Shown piece by piece: positions 33,722 through 46,017 of a stretch of 60,826 nt of DNA; the stretch's first letter is position 1, and each line of letters begins with the position of its first letter. This stretch comes from Fragilaria crotonensis (Eukaryota > Bacillariophyta > Fragilariophyceae > Fragilariales > Fragilariaceae): assembly GCA_022925895.1 (NCBI GenBank), contig JAKSYS010000366.1, forward strand, positions 1 to 60,826, written 5' to 3'. Both the position numbers and the translations under genes were made by a program. Below the pieces are notes generated by a model. It was not told the DNA's origin and ran no database searches. It was given only the letters and a program-made list of their open reading frames with translations.

Positions 33722-36700
33722 ATGATCGACAAGTCGGCACCAGCCGTCGCTCTCCCCTTCGACTCCCCAACTCCTCCACATGATCCCATTTTCGACTTCG
33801 ACACCTCTACCTGGATTGATCCTCCAGTTTACGTGACAACGCTCCCTGAAACAACGCCAGAATCCAACATTCGCGAAATGACCGAAAAAGAATATCGTGA
33901 CTCCACCACTCCTACCTTGTGGCACCGTTACATTACTCTTGGCCGTTATGTCGTAGATGGTTTCACGTTCGACTCAATCATGGAAGACGGTGTTATCGAT
34001 CCTCTCAAGATGCATTGTCTCGTCTGGTATCAGTATGCCTATCATCTTGATCAAAAGATAGACATACCTCCCAAGCTCCAAGCCTGGGGAGCGACGAGAT
34101 CACAACCTTACTTGGCAAAGCATGCTGATTCCGCCTTCAAACTTGACACCAACATCACTACCTGGAAAGAGTTCTCTCGAACCCAATCTCTTTCCAATCC
34201 GTGGTCTGAAGTTCCATCTAAGTCGAACAAGCTCAAAAAAGCCAATCCTACAAAGACTTTTGTCACGGCATCATCTCTCCTCTCAAACCGTTCCAAACCA
34301 GGCACTATTGTTGAGGAGACATCCAAAGCTAGCACTTCCACGGTGTCCAGAGGACAAAAACGCCCTTCGGATCGCGACGAACAATCAGCTGCTTCAGATG
34401 GCAAACAGTCCGCGTTGATTCCTACTCTCAACGTCCCTGTATGTGATGGCACCCATCGAGTTACTCTGCGCTGGAAGGTACCTCTTGACGTTAATCAACT
34501 CTCGCGCAATACTCAGCAACTGAAGGAGGAGATTTATAAGCTCCTGGATGACCTTTTCGATGACGATGATGGCTTTCTATACAAATGGCAACACTCTGGA
34601 ACTGATGTGAATAACTCCATCTCCAAAATGTCTCCAGACGAAGTTCGTCAGTATATCTGTCCCTCTATTGGAATCATACCTTCCAAATCGATGATTGTTA
34701 TCCCTATTCGTTTCGGATTCTCCAGCACAAACCCCAGTAAATGGAGGAATCTTGAGACCACAAAGGAAAAACTCGACAAACATGATGTTACTGTCTCGTT
34801 CTCCAATTGCACAAGTATCAGCGGAAAATTGGTTGTTGCCGGCTATATTCTACTCAAAGCTCCTATGACAACGCACCGTCTTAGGTATCTGCAGAGTCTT
34901 CGACTGATGTTACCACAATCTACGTCCCCTTTTGACATTCTCCTCCATAAACGTACTCCCCCTGGACCAACAAATTCCACACCTGGCGGTACAGTGTGGC
35001 AACAAGAATGTTCATGCTCTCAGCGAAGCATTAGCTTCTATTTTAACTGGTGAAAGCTCGGCTCTCTACATCCCTCGGTTTGCCTTTTCCCAGATGACGG
35101 ACTCAGAAGCGCACGCTTTGTTCCAAACCCACGACGAGTATGTTAAATCCCTTCGTTGGCTACCCCTCTCTCCTCTTCTCTCGAATTTGGACCGACCTCG
35201 CAAAGAGTACCAACCAGATGGAAGTTTCATTGAACGCACCACCCGAGAATGGGCTAGGAGCATCAAAGATCTTGACGGGGAAATCATCTGCTCAGTGTGA
35301 CGTTGTTAATGGTGGTCTGGACCAATTGCCATACCTCTTGTTTACACCACCATACACCGAAGCTGCAACCTTGGCCCTAGAAGACTACCGCAGACGTCTT
35401 TATCCGTTCACGCAGCGCGAAGCTCAATTCCGCGAAAACGTCGGTCCTCCTCCCTACATCCAATTCAGCAAAAGTGTTATTGCAAACTTGGATTTCATCA
35501 AACGTTTATCGGCAACCAAACATTCGTCCTCACCCTCTCCTACATCCAAAGATTCGGAAGTGGAACAATGTTCGGTCACCACCCCGGAATCTGGTATTAC
35601 AGATTCATCGTCCGTTAGTCAGATCACGCGTCCTCTTACTTCCGCTGAATCACTCCGCCAACAATACAGTCAACGACGTCACAAATCGGATTCTTCTGGC
35701 GACCAGCAGTCTGATGATTCTTCCACTGCAGGATCAACGGTTACTTCTCCTTCAAAGTTGAGCGATGGCCGCATGTCCACCAGTTCTGCTAAGCTAAGAG
35801 AACTTGATGTTGCCATCCAACGGCAAAAGAAAACCAATGAAAAGCAGGATGCCAAAAATTCTGAGCGGCTTTCCCATATCGAACGGAAACTCCATCGGAT
35901 CGACGATATCGATACCAAATTGGATGAAGTACAAACGGATTTTGGGCAAAGGCTAACTATTTTCGAGTCTCGCATGGTTGAAACGGTAAAGGGTCACATC
36001 GAGTCCTCACATCACAACATGGAAAACATGAATACAAGCCTTGAGAAACTGATGCTTGTTGTCAATCGCCTGTTGACACACAGTGGAAATCCCAGCAACA
36101 ACTCTACACTGGATCCGATGAGTGTCTCTGACCCGATCGATCCCTCGTTGGACACTGGTATTGTCGCTCGCCCTCATACCCATCATCTCGACGAGGAACA
36201 AGTGAATTGTGCATCTCATTCCAACTCCAGCTCCTCTCGCTCCTCGATGTCTTCCGAATCCCTAAGCGCCATTCAGTCGCCTGAACACAAACGCCTTAAG
36301 TCAGGTCAGAAGCCATCCAATGACCCTGTCCGTCGCCAGCTCGCCCGGGCCATGGAAGAAGCAAATCAGCCTGTCTCCTCGCCACCAACCAACTCCTCGC
36401 AAGGGTCCCTCGACTCTCTCGATGAAGCAATGCTACAACTGGAACACATCGCTCAAGCCAATAAGAGCAACACAGCATCATCTGTTGCTGAAAACGATAA
36501 CCCTGACCCTGAGAGTCAATACACAGCAAGTCCACCAAATCAAGAAGATAAGGACACAAATGCAACCCCTCTCATCGTCGGGCATCGCAACCATAGCAGT
36601 CCGAACGCCACGAGTTTCCGCCGACAGCCCATTGATCCTTCTATTCCCCTCGTCCCAGTTTCCCGTTTGCTTTCTATCCCCTCCACCCGACCCGGACGCC

Positions 36701-37080
36701 AACCACGTCATACAAGCATTGACCCGGCACCCTCGGTCTCCTATGGCGATCCAGTGATACAAAAGCCCACCGGATCGATCAGGCTCTTTTTTCAAAACGT
36801 GAAGGGTCTTACCTACACTTCCACCAAAGAAGACTACAACTATTACCTAAAGTGTTTGCAGGGCCTCGATGTGGACATTATGGGATTATCTGAAACAAAT
36901 ACATGTTGGTCCCATCATCACTTGTCGTCTGATTTCCGCTCAACCTTACGTCGATATGTTCGTCAAAGCAAAACTGTGTTTGGAATGGTCTCTACGGACA
37001 TTGATAAATGTCTACAGTCAGAATCATTCCAATCTGGGCAATCTCACGAGTATTCTTGGTTCTCTCGCATCTCGAGTTGA
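33722..37080 (+). CDS. LINE N-terminal region and endonuclease start
   Basis: Starts MIDKSAPAVALPFDSPTPP. Shifts near 35010 and 35290 split it; text resumes as AQCDVVNGGLDQLPYLLF in the third part. The first 450 residues are of unknown family (acidic, then a beta-rich stretch around RVTLRWKVPLDVN). There follows a Ser-rich region, a coiled coil (LSHIERKLHRIDDIDTKLDE), another Ser/Pro-rich linker, and the opening of an APE-like endonuclease (IRLFFQNVKGL, DIMGLSETNTCW, with the metal-binding Glu). The endonuclease makes the target nick. The frame breaks again near 37060. Confidence 0.75.
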
Positions 37081-38329
37081 TGGTTCGGATATTTTGGATG
37101 CTACTGGATTGGGTCGATGGAGCGGCGTCAAACTGGCAGGTCCCGATAACAAAAAATTATCCATCATCACTGCGTACAGAGTTTGCTCAGGCTCTCCACA
37201 AACCTCTCCCATTGGAAGTTCGTTTCTTCGGGAATACGAATTTTTCAGAGAACACAACCACCCATCACCAAATCCAAGAAGACTTTTCTTTGTCGACCTT
37301 CAGAAAGTCATCTTGGACCTCCAGGAATCGGGTTACAGTACTATTCTCATGCTTGATGCAAATTCAACTCTGGACGACAAACAGCTCACGGATGTACTTG
37401 CGAGATGCGGTCTCCAGGATTTACATTCCCATGATCCGCCTCCCTCAACCTTCATTGGTTCGGCTCATCGCCGTATTGATTTCATATTTGGCTGTGCAGA
37501 TGCTCGACGGCATGTTATTCGCAGTGGATCTCTGGCGTACACAGAGGGACCTCAATCCGACCACCGAAGCTTGTATGTAGATCTTTCTCCGGAATTCATG
37601 ACAACTCCTCCTTGGCAGTCCATAAATTCCCTGCAATCACGGGATCTTTACACAGGTAATCCAGAAAAGGTTACGACGTACCATAATGCTATGCTATCTT
37701 ATTATGCTCAACATCGGATGATAGAACGAATTCAACATCTTTATGATGTACGGGACTCCATGGATCGCGACGAAATTCGTTCGGCACTCATCAAATGGGA
37801 CAACGACCAAGGACGGGCCATGGAACTCGGCGAAAGGACTTTACGACGCCCTCCTCAGAAGTGTGCCTGGTCGCCGACATTGCGGAACTCAGCTATACTA
37901 CGCAGGTACTGGCTTCTTCGCCTACGAGAGAAACTACGAGACGAAAATTATGCAACGACCTTCTGTCGATGGCAAATGGAAATTCAAACGAATGATCCGG
38001 CCTTCCGACTCCCATCATTGGGACAGAGCTTATCGATTGATCAGATCCGTTTGTCTTTGAACCGAGCCAACAGGGAATTTCGTCGTATTCAAAAACAATC
38101 TGTTCCACTCCGGCTACACACCTATCAAGAGCTATTGGAGACCTACCAAGAGGATACAAATCCCGCTACCAAAGAGGAGTCAAGACGCAAAGCAAAGATT
38201 GTCCAGACGACTATAACTGGTGAAAGTATCCGACACGTGTTTGGGAATATTCGAAAGATTGTCCGCCCATCAGAGCAGTCTGGGCTCTCGAAAGTCATCG
38301 TCCCTCAACCACTTCGGCCCTGGATATAG
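37030..38329 (+). CDS. LINE endonuclease C-terminal part and linker
   Basis: Continues the APE-type endonuclease: SIITAYRVCSGSP, STILMLDANSTL, a DFIFG element and the terminal SDHRSLYVDL, which contains the catalytic Asp-His pair. A helical, basic linker leads to the reverse transcriptase. A shift between 38290 and 38480 moves to the next frame (ALDIDTYSAYQITQDTPSED). Confidence 0.75.
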
Positions 38330-40690
38330 ACACCTATTCGGCGTATCAAATAACTCAAGACACTCCCAGCGAAGATATCCTGTGGGAAACAATCGTTACT
38401 CGGGAAGAGATAGATCGTCACCTGCTCGAATACAACCGCGACTCATTCAGAGCAGCATCTTCTTCCCCGTGCGGCCATGGGGTCATTCATGATGCACTTA
38501 CGTTTACTAGCCTCTCTCCGGCTTCTGAAGAATTACTCGCTGGAAATGTACCGCCTCACTGGGTTTCTCGACAATTATCTCCGGGAATTCCTCGCTTCCT
38601 TTGTCATCCCGTCGACGGTTATCAATCATGGCGAAATCCCAACGGATATATCGGAAGATGATGTGCTTCGAGGATTCAAAGCATGGAAGGAGCGTACGTC
38701 AACCTCTCCGTCGGGGCGCCATCTTGGACACTACAAGGCTATTATTCAACACCCTGTACTACTGAAATGTTTCGTGCAGTTTATGAATATCGCTGTATCC
38801 CGTGGCATCGCTATTCCCCGCTGGTGCCAGGCTACAAATGTCATGATTGAAAAAGATGTGGGCTCGCCCAAGATACATCGACTACGCATCATCCATCTCT
38901 TCGAAGCAGATTACAACTTCTTCCTCAAGCTACAGTGGGGCCACAGGCTAGTACGTCATGCCGTCTCGTTGGATCTACTACACGACTCTCAACACGGCTC
39001 GATACCCCGGCGTACTGCGATGGATCCTATAATGCTCACTCACCTTACCTCAGACTTGTGTAGGATTCTCAAACACGACCTCGCTCGTTTCGACAATGAT
39101 GCGTCTGCGTGCTACGATCGAATCATCGTTGCCCTCGGAATGCTCGCGGCTAGAAGGTGCGGTATGCCACGTAACGCCATCCGACTTCACGCTGAGGCAC
39201 TCCAATTTATGCAGTATACAGTTAAAACCATTCATGGGATTTCTGAAGCCAACTACCAAGGGACACCATTTGCTCCTCTGTTTGGTACCGGACAAGGAAG
39301 CGGCGCTTCTCCAGCTGTCTGGCTTACCCTTGTGGTTCTTCTTCTTCATACCTTCGATCGTCTGATACCTCACAGAATGAATTTTGTACCCGTTTCTGGC
39401 GCGAGGAGGCATTCACGATCCTCTGATGCTTTTGTTGATGATACCTCTGTCGGCTTCACCTCAAGCGACGACACAAGTTTCACTGATCTCATCGCTCGTC
39501 TCGAAGAGACAGCCCAAACCTGGGAGAAGCTTTTATCGCTTTCCGGTGGCAAGTTAAATCTCACTAAGTGCTCATGGTATGTCCTCCGCTGGGAATGGAA
39601 AAACGGACGACCAGTCATCAGAAAAATACAACAAGACGATCCCACAATCGCTCTCACCCAGGGTGAGTCTACGACAACAACTACTATCAAGAGGAACGGT
39701 CTGCAGCAATCATCCCGCATGTTGGGCGTATACCTCAACCCGATGGGCGACTTTTCGGATCACCTACACATGTTGAAGAAAAAGGCGGACGACTTCTCCC
39801 GCAGTATTCTTTCCCCGCGACTAACGGAAACAGACGTCGCCATCTTCCACCGATCCATATACATCCCATCTATGCGTTATAGCTTGGCTGCTATAGCGGT
39901 TGACGAAGAATCTCTGGCGTCTGTACAGACCAATGTCATCAAGTCTATGCTTCAAAAATTCCATCTGAGCAGCACGATTCCGACGTCACTCCGCCATGGT
40001 CCCACAGAACTTGGAGGGTTGGGTCTTTATGACCTACGCACCGAAGCAGGGATAGAAGCTATTAAATTTCTCCGAAACTCCTTGTACAGCGACTCAGAAG
40101 CGGGAAATCTTATACGTCTAAATCTACAATACTCTCAACGAGAGGCCGGAGTTGGATTCTACTTGCTCGAGGAACCGCGGAAACACATATCATACTTGAC
40201 CCCATCGTGGATTTTATCCATTCGCCAATTTCTTGCCAACCACAATATGTCAATTAAAGTGTCAGATATCCACAATGACCAGCTCCAGGGACCGACGGAT
40301 GAATATATAATGAATGCCTCCCATCTCCAGCGCTACAGTCCTGCTCAACAACTCGATCTAAATCTAGTTCGAACTTGGCTCCAAGTTACGACGCTCGCCG
40401 AGATGTCTGATCCAGAGCGTCCGAACCGAATTCTTTTGTCCTATCTTGATGCCAAACGTCCGGATGGGTTTCAAATGTCAGACACATGGCCCCGCCAACT
40501 CCAACCATCCAAAGCTCAGGTCCGCTTGTGGAAACGCTTCATCTCGTCGTCCTTTCTCCGCTACATTCCATACTGGAAGAAAACCCCGGTTTCAAAACCT
40601 TCACAAACTGCGATGTCCCACGAGCCCAGCACACCTGTCAATGACATGGAGTCTTTCGACGAATATCTCTACTGTACTTTCACGAACTGA
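38330..40690 (+). CDS. LINE reverse transcriptase
   Basis: After a further shift near 38570, a non-LTR-type RT: SPSGRHLGHYKA, IHLFEADYNFFLK, FDNDASACYDRI with the first catalytic Asp, FGTGQGSGASPAVWL, and AFVDDTSVG (the Y/F-x-DD active site), then thumb-like text and TELGGLGLYDLRTEAGIEA. It would synthesise cDNA at the endonuclease nick. The frame ends at 40690; the neighbouring frame carries RNase H. Confidence 0.82.
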
Positions 40691-42250
40691 ACGACGATTA
40701 CTCGATGGCTTGGAGCAAATGAGCTCCGACATAAAAATCTGGAGGGCCTTCCGTTCGAAAGCTCGGTTACATCTGGCATCCGACGGCGGACTTGGTGAAA
40801 TGTCAGCTACCCACGGTTGGGTACTGAGCTCGGGTAAAGAGGTGCTTTATCAATGCTCGGGACCGGTCGACGGTCCCATCGATACAAACTCATCGACAAG
40901 AAGTGAGCTCGGTGGATGCGCGTCGTCACTATTATTCCTCTCATCTCTCTCCGGTTTCTGGGGTATTCGTCACCGTTGTTCGTTCCGTTGGTACACTGAT
41001 AGCACTTCCGCGATCAGCCGTTTTCACAAATTCTGCGGCCGAGGACATCGTCCCACTCGCATGCCCCCCGATTCCGATCTCTTGTCCATTATTTCATCGC
41101 GCCTAAGAGACCTCAAGCGTCCATTTAAACCTCGATGGGTCAAGGCACACCAAGATAACTCTATGGCGTACGATAGGTTGCCTTTGTCCGCTCGTTTAAA
41201 TATTGATGCAGACTTTCTCGCAACTCGATATCGACAACATGGCCGCCTTCGCGCGATCGAAACAATCGACCACAGCTCGAATCAACAAGTTTCGATCTAC
41301 ATAAACGGTATCCCAGTCACGAGTCAATACGATGACTGCATCCGCTTTCATGTCAATGGATATCATCAGCGCCAATATGTTCAACATCGCCACGACTGGG
41401 ACAATAAGACCTGGGATTCAATTGACTTCCACACCTTTGGTAAGCACTTCAAACGCCTTCGACCACATCATCGGGTTCAGCATTTCAAGTTTGTTCATGA
41501 TCTACTCCCCTTAGGGGAGCGCCGTCACCGCGAGGCCACCATAAAGGATGATTCGTTGAAACTCTGCCCTTGCTGCCAAGCCTCAGACGAGACTTCCTTC
41601 CATTTTATTCGGTGCACTTCCAACCCAGTACTGCAGTCCAGTCTTGCTACGTTACGGTCTGACATTGTCACGAGCGACATCCATCCAGTTCGATATCTCC
41701 TGGCTGATGGTTTTTGCCACACGATCCAATCGGAAACACATTATTCTCCCACATTCACCCAATTCCCACTCCACTTCCAAGACCTCATCTCTGACGCACT
41801 GACCAATCAACGTCAGATCGGGTGGGACAACTCGCTGAAGGGTTATTTTGCCAAGGAATGGGGTCGGATGGCCCAGTATGATATGCATGGCAACGCTCGA
41901 GACATCCGAAAGGAGAAACACGCATGAAGGAGATTATTAGCGCATTGAGTGCGCATTTTCGACGCCTGTGGATTTCTCGGAACGGAGTACTACACTCTCC
42001 AAACGACGCTATTCTTGCAAGCATTCGATCCGCGGAGTCGGTGGAAATAGAGTACTATCATAGCCGGCCTCACCTACTTCGTACTGGGGACAAACACTAC
42101 TGCGACCGACCTCTATCATCCATCCTGTCGGGCACACCAGCCACGAGGCGTCGATGGTTACGAAAGGTCAAACAATCCTCGGCGGACCTCACTAAAGATG
42201 GTACACGGCAGACCTTGCTTACAAATTTTTTTCGCAGATCGAGTGGTTGA
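40690..42250 (+). CDS. LINE RNase H, zinc knuckle and C-terminus
   Basis: RNase H with all expected acidic residues: LHLASDGGLGEMSATHGW, SSTRSELGG, WYTDSTSAI and RWVKAHQD. Then a region with INGIPVTSQYDDCIRFHVN, a C-x2-C...H-x4-C knuckle (LCPCCQASDETSFHFIRC), QIGWDNSLKGYF, and after a shift near 41925 the end RRRWLRKVKQSS ... LTNFFRRSSG. RNase H removes the RNA template; the knuckle probably binds RNA. It parallels the fragment at 31450-32697. Confidence 0.8.
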
Positions 42251-42392
42251 GTCACGGTTCAGTCCCAACAATTTGAATTTATTTTGATTTTCTTATTCTC
42301 GCGGATTCCCGCTGGAACTGGGTACACAGTAGCGGCCTACCGGCCGGTACATGGTGAAAACCCATTAATAATTAGTTCATATTTTATTTTAT

Positions 42393-42407
42393 CTACTCGC
42401 CTTGGCA
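42393..42407. repeat. target-site duplication, LINE insertion 2 (right)
   Basis: CTACTCGCCTTGGCA, identical to 33615-33629; copia integrase coding continues through it. Confidence 0.93.
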
Positions 42408-44208
42408 GAATCGAGCGGAACTAGATGTGCGGGAGATAAAGAGATCGATAAGGAGGTTTACGAAAAGATCGGGTTCCCCGAAACGTCTATGGTGTTTCCT
42501 TGGGGAGTTGGTTGCCACTTTGCGGGGTCTGACAGCATATGATACTCCAAAATTACAAGGGCGTTGCGCGACCGAGCATGCTTTAGGATACACACCTGAC
42601 ATTTCTCCTTGGGTTCAACATGCTTGGTATGAGAATGTTTGGTACCGAGATGCCGATGGGGAAAGCAGGATCGGGAAGTGGCTAGGGTTGGCGGCAAACA
42701 TCGGAGGAGGTGATTGTTTTTGGATTTTGCCCTTGTCGGCAAGATGGTCGATCACCCGAGATAAATTGGCCGGTGACGCTGTCAGGAGGGCAATTGAATC
42801 TTTAGACCTCTCGATAAGAGACAAGATTGGGGATGGCGTGGAAGATGGAATTGCACAAGAAAAGGTTGGAGCTCTACCGGTGAATGGGGATTTGTTGGAG
42901 GATTTGGATGATGATACAGCTTTCGACGAAGAGCCTGGCGTGCCTGAGATGGATGAGTATACGCTAGAGACTTTTGATGGATATTTAACTGCATCAGTCA
43001 TGCTACCTCGAGGCGATGAAGTGCTGAAAGCACAGGTTGATGCCAGGAAGAGGGACATCAATGGGAATCCAATCGGTAAAGCCAACTCGAATCCGATTTT
43101 GGATACGAGGGAATATGTTGTTGAATTTGAAGACGGCACTTCGGATGTGTACGCTGCGAACATGATTGCTGAGAACATGTACGCTCAGGTGGACAGTGAA
43201 GGCAAATCTCACGCGTTGATATCCGAGATAGTCGATCATGAGTCAGACGAAAGAGCAATGAAGGTTGCTGACGGCACCTTTGTTGACAAGCAAGGCCAAC
43301 AGCGGCCGCGGATTACTACTCAGGGATGGCGACTCTTGGTAGAATGGAAAGACGGGACGACAACCTGGGTACCTCTGAAGGATTTAAAGGAGTCGTTCCC
43401 GATAGAAGTGGCTGAATATGCTGTTGCGAACAAAATTTCAGATCAACCCGCTTTCAAATGTTGGGTGGACGAGACGCTTAGGAAGCGACATCGTATCATC
43501 AAGAAAGTGAAATCAGCCAAGTATTGGAAGCGGACGCACAAGTTTGGTATCCGACTACCGCATTCAGTTGAAGAGGCTTTGAAGTTTGACGAGGAGACAG
43601 GGACTGACTTCTGGCGAAGAGCAATTGAAAAGGAGATGAGAAATGTTTTGCCTGCCTTTGAGTTTACAGACGACGATAAGATGCCTATCGGCTACCAATG
43701 CATTAGATGCCATATGGTATTTGATGTCAAGATTGGCGATTTGACAAGGAAGGCGAGGTTTTGCGCGAACGGTAATGAAACGGATCCCCCGAAGGATTCG
43801 ACTTTCTCGACCGTAGTTTCCAGAGACACCGTTCGACTCTTCTTTTTGATGGCAGCACTCCACGATACTGATATACTATCAGCCGACATACAGAATGCCT
43901 ATTTGAATGCTCCGGTGAAGGAGAAGTTATACACAATAGCTGGTAAGGAGTTTGGTCCCAAGAATGAAGGACGTCCGGTAATGATCGTGCGTGCACTTTA
44001 TGGGTTGCGGAGCAGCGGCAAGTCTTTTCGCAACTTTCTCGCAAATAATCTTCGCGAAATGGGTTACATAAGTACTAAGGCAGACCCGGACCTGTGGATG
44101 ATGCCAGACACCAAGACTGATGGTACGGAATACTACAGATACGTTATATGCTATGTCGATGATGTGGCAGTTATGATGGCGGAACCTAAGCGGTTTATGG
44201 ACGAACTA
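42408..44208 (+). CDS. copia integrase C-terminus and reverse transcriptase
   Basis: Resumes in frame with the piece ending at 33629: the TSD codes SPWQ and the continuation is NRAELDVREIKRSIRRF, containing the conserved Gln-Asn and an acidic residue. Next is the integrase C-terminal/linker region (WVQHAWYENVWYRD), an acidic spacer, then copia RT: LSADIQNAYLNAP, IVRALYGLRSSGKSFRNFL, and YVICYVDDVAVMMAEPK with the YVDD site. The RT ends abruptly at FMDEL, replaced by repeat sequence that adds a few foreign residues before a stop at 44271. Confidence 0.82.
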
Positions 44209-44612
44209 CATCTAAGGGTGCCAAAACCAAGTCGGCTCTTGGATATGAAAAACCAATCATCTTTGATATGACAATTTTTTGTTCATAATTTTTACCTTAA
44301 ATACAGGTAAAAACTTAGGACTAAAGAGCTTGTACATCATGTGTATGAAGTGGGTTTCTTCGTATTTCCTGAACTCGGAAATTTATTCTTCCTGAATTTT
44401 TTAATCTCTTGCATAGGAGCTCATACTTTGTATTCTTGAACTCCAAAATTTCAAATCCTGAATTCTACTGACTCATTTTTACTAGAACTCGAGTGGAATT
44501 CCTGAGCTCTTGGACTCAAAATATATGAACTATACCACTTCTTTGTTTGTGATAATGAATTTCAATTCCTGAACTTGACATCCGAAAAGAAGAAGTTTGC
44601 TGTAAAGTGTGT
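44208..44612. repeat. dispersed repeat, copy 1 (left end of an element)
   Basis: From ACATCTAAGGGTGCCAAAAC onward this is about 90-95% identical by eye to 60422-60826, which runs off the window. Both copies begin at the same base with unrelated flanks to the left, so this is a defined end of an element. It starts after A with TC (A/TCTAAGG), as Helitron 5' ends do, but the other end is not identified and the class is unproven. Confidence 0.8.
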
Positions 44613-44769
44613 ATGAAGTCATCTCCTCAGTATTTCTGAGCTGACATTGTTCATATAATTCATGTAATTGTCGCTCATTTTAACTTTTGTTGGAGATTAG
44701 TTTTAATGGTCCTATTTGTGTGGCTTTGATGAAGCATTCTACTATTCATTACTAAGTCTCTGATCTATT
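44613..44769. other. AT-rich continuation of the element
   Basis: AT-rich, no ORF. It probably belongs to the element starting at 44208, but the second copy in this window stops before it, so the boundary cannot be tested here. Confidence 0.3.
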
Positions 44770-45568
44770 CTAAACTGGTTCCACTTTCACTTCACCGTAG
44801 ACAAGTTCAGATGCAAGATGCCTGGAGTAGTTATCATCCTCCTCATCGGAATCCTCGTCAAATACATCAATGCACTTGTGTGGGCGTTTCTTACCCTTGT
44901 CATCAAATTGTTTCCTGACCCCCCAGCCAGACTCCTTTTTCCTTCTTGACAGAAACATTTTAAGTAGTTCCTGGGTGAATGTTGGGGCGGCTGATTTCTT
45001 TCTATCATTCTTGATGGCCATGTATAATTCATCGTATTTCCTCATTCCAGCCTGTGACCAACCACAGCCTCCCCCATTATCATGAGCACCCTTGTTCCTG
45101 GAGAATGTGTGAAGTGGTGGCTGCGGAAAATGGTATTGCAAAGATTCGTCAGAATTTAGGATGTTGCTTATTCATTTTATTTATCATAGTGTAACTTACT
45201 GGTAGGTTTTTGTTGTCCTCATCTGTCCATGTACCGATTTGCTGTTTCCAACAAGTGACAACAAAACAAGTCAGTTCCTTGTTTTTTGTTCTGTGACAGA
45301 CCAATCGGAAAAACTTACCATTTTCTCTGTCTTAACTAATTCGGCAAACCACCTCTTCCCATAGTTGATCAGGCATAGCAAAATGAATGCTTCGTTGTTT
45401 CGCGTGACGACGTTGTTTTTGTCCTACGAGGCGTTGAGCCTCGTTTGAAATTGATTGTTCAATCTCATGGGACGAGATGAACATGTTTTGAATCGACGTG
45501 AGTTTTGATTCCAGTTGTGTACTGTCGCACTGGTTACTGGAGTATCGATGTATTGTTTTACTGCGCAC
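44770..45568 (-). CDS. small spliced gene, probably transposon-associated
   Basis: At least three exons with consistent GTAAGT/CAG sites: about 45319-45568 (frame shift near 45350; ends KRWFAELVKTEKM), 45200-45241 (QIGTWTDEDNKNLP) and 44770-45120 (PPLHTFSRNKGAHDNGGGCG...). No ATG was found for the first exon, so the 5' end is uncertain. Landmarks are RWF-x-(D/E)-L, GTWTDEDN, a Gly-rich GGCGWSQAGMRKYDELY turn-helix, a Lys/Arg-rich stretch, and an acidic tail (DVFDEDSDEEDDN). This looks like a nuclear DNA-associated protein of a mobile element. I recognise no named family. It lies 560 bp inside the repeat end at 44208 and points toward it. Confidence 0.5.
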
Positions 45569-46017
45569 TTGGGAGTAAGTAATTAGGAATAGGGATAATG
45601 TAAAAATATGTAGGGCGATACGGAATGTTTACAACAGTCTGGGCTGGTACTTCCATGAGCGTAGATTTACGTGGGTACCCATGGGTTTGATATTTTCAGA
45701 AATTCCCGTCTCTGCTCTGCAGCCACAATGTACGTGTAGGTGTGTAGTACCACCTACAGCACCTACCACGGGTGAAAGGAAGGAGGAATGAACGTCGAAG
45801 TGAGTAGGGACCGCTACTGTACCTAGTACAGGAACTGCAACACCAGTGTGATGATACATGTAGTACACCGAGTCTCCGACTAGACTATCCCCTTGGCATC
45901 GATCACAATCTGCATGGCATCGATGGGTTTGCAAGGTTACAAAGCAGGATATGCTACTACTACTAGCTCTACTAGTGGAGAGTAACATCATCTTCCACAG
46001 TCAAGGTGAATTTACCC
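45569..46017. other. gene-free stretch
   Basis: No gene seen. It includes short palindromic words around GTAGTACCACCTAC (45740-45770) of the kind common in other spacers here. Confidence 0.35.

Larger units (their letters stand above)
33630..42392 (+). mobile_element. full-length LINE retrotransposon
   Basis: An 8.76-kb insert between 15-bp TSDs in the copia integrase. It encodes, in order, a long N-terminal region with a coiled coil, an APE-type endonuclease, reverse transcriptase, RNase H and a CCHC-type knuckle, apparently as one polyprotein now cut by about six frameshifts. A short 5' leader (33630-33721) and a 3' UTR (42251-42392) ending in ATTTTATTTTAT, without a long poly(A), complete it. 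It is near-complete and therefore probably young. Confidence 0.88.
29315..44208 (+). mobile_element. copia-like retrotransposon, split and 3'-truncated
   Basis: Three collinear pieces (29315-31304, 32959-33629, 42408-44208) encode gag-protease, integrase and reverse transcriptase in Ty1/copia order. Their edges join in frame once the two inserted LINEs and one copy of each duplicated target are removed. RNase H and the 3' LTR are absent because a different repeat starts at 44208 inside the RT. Several frameshifts occur inside the pieces. The family is like the diatom copia elements that use a DTHAD protease. Confidence 0.88.

Noticed and set aside
45629-45991. 120-codon minus-strand frame near the Rab5ip-family gene
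   Set aside because: Built of short palindromic and repeated words (TACCACCTAC, GGTACC), with no recognisable domain.
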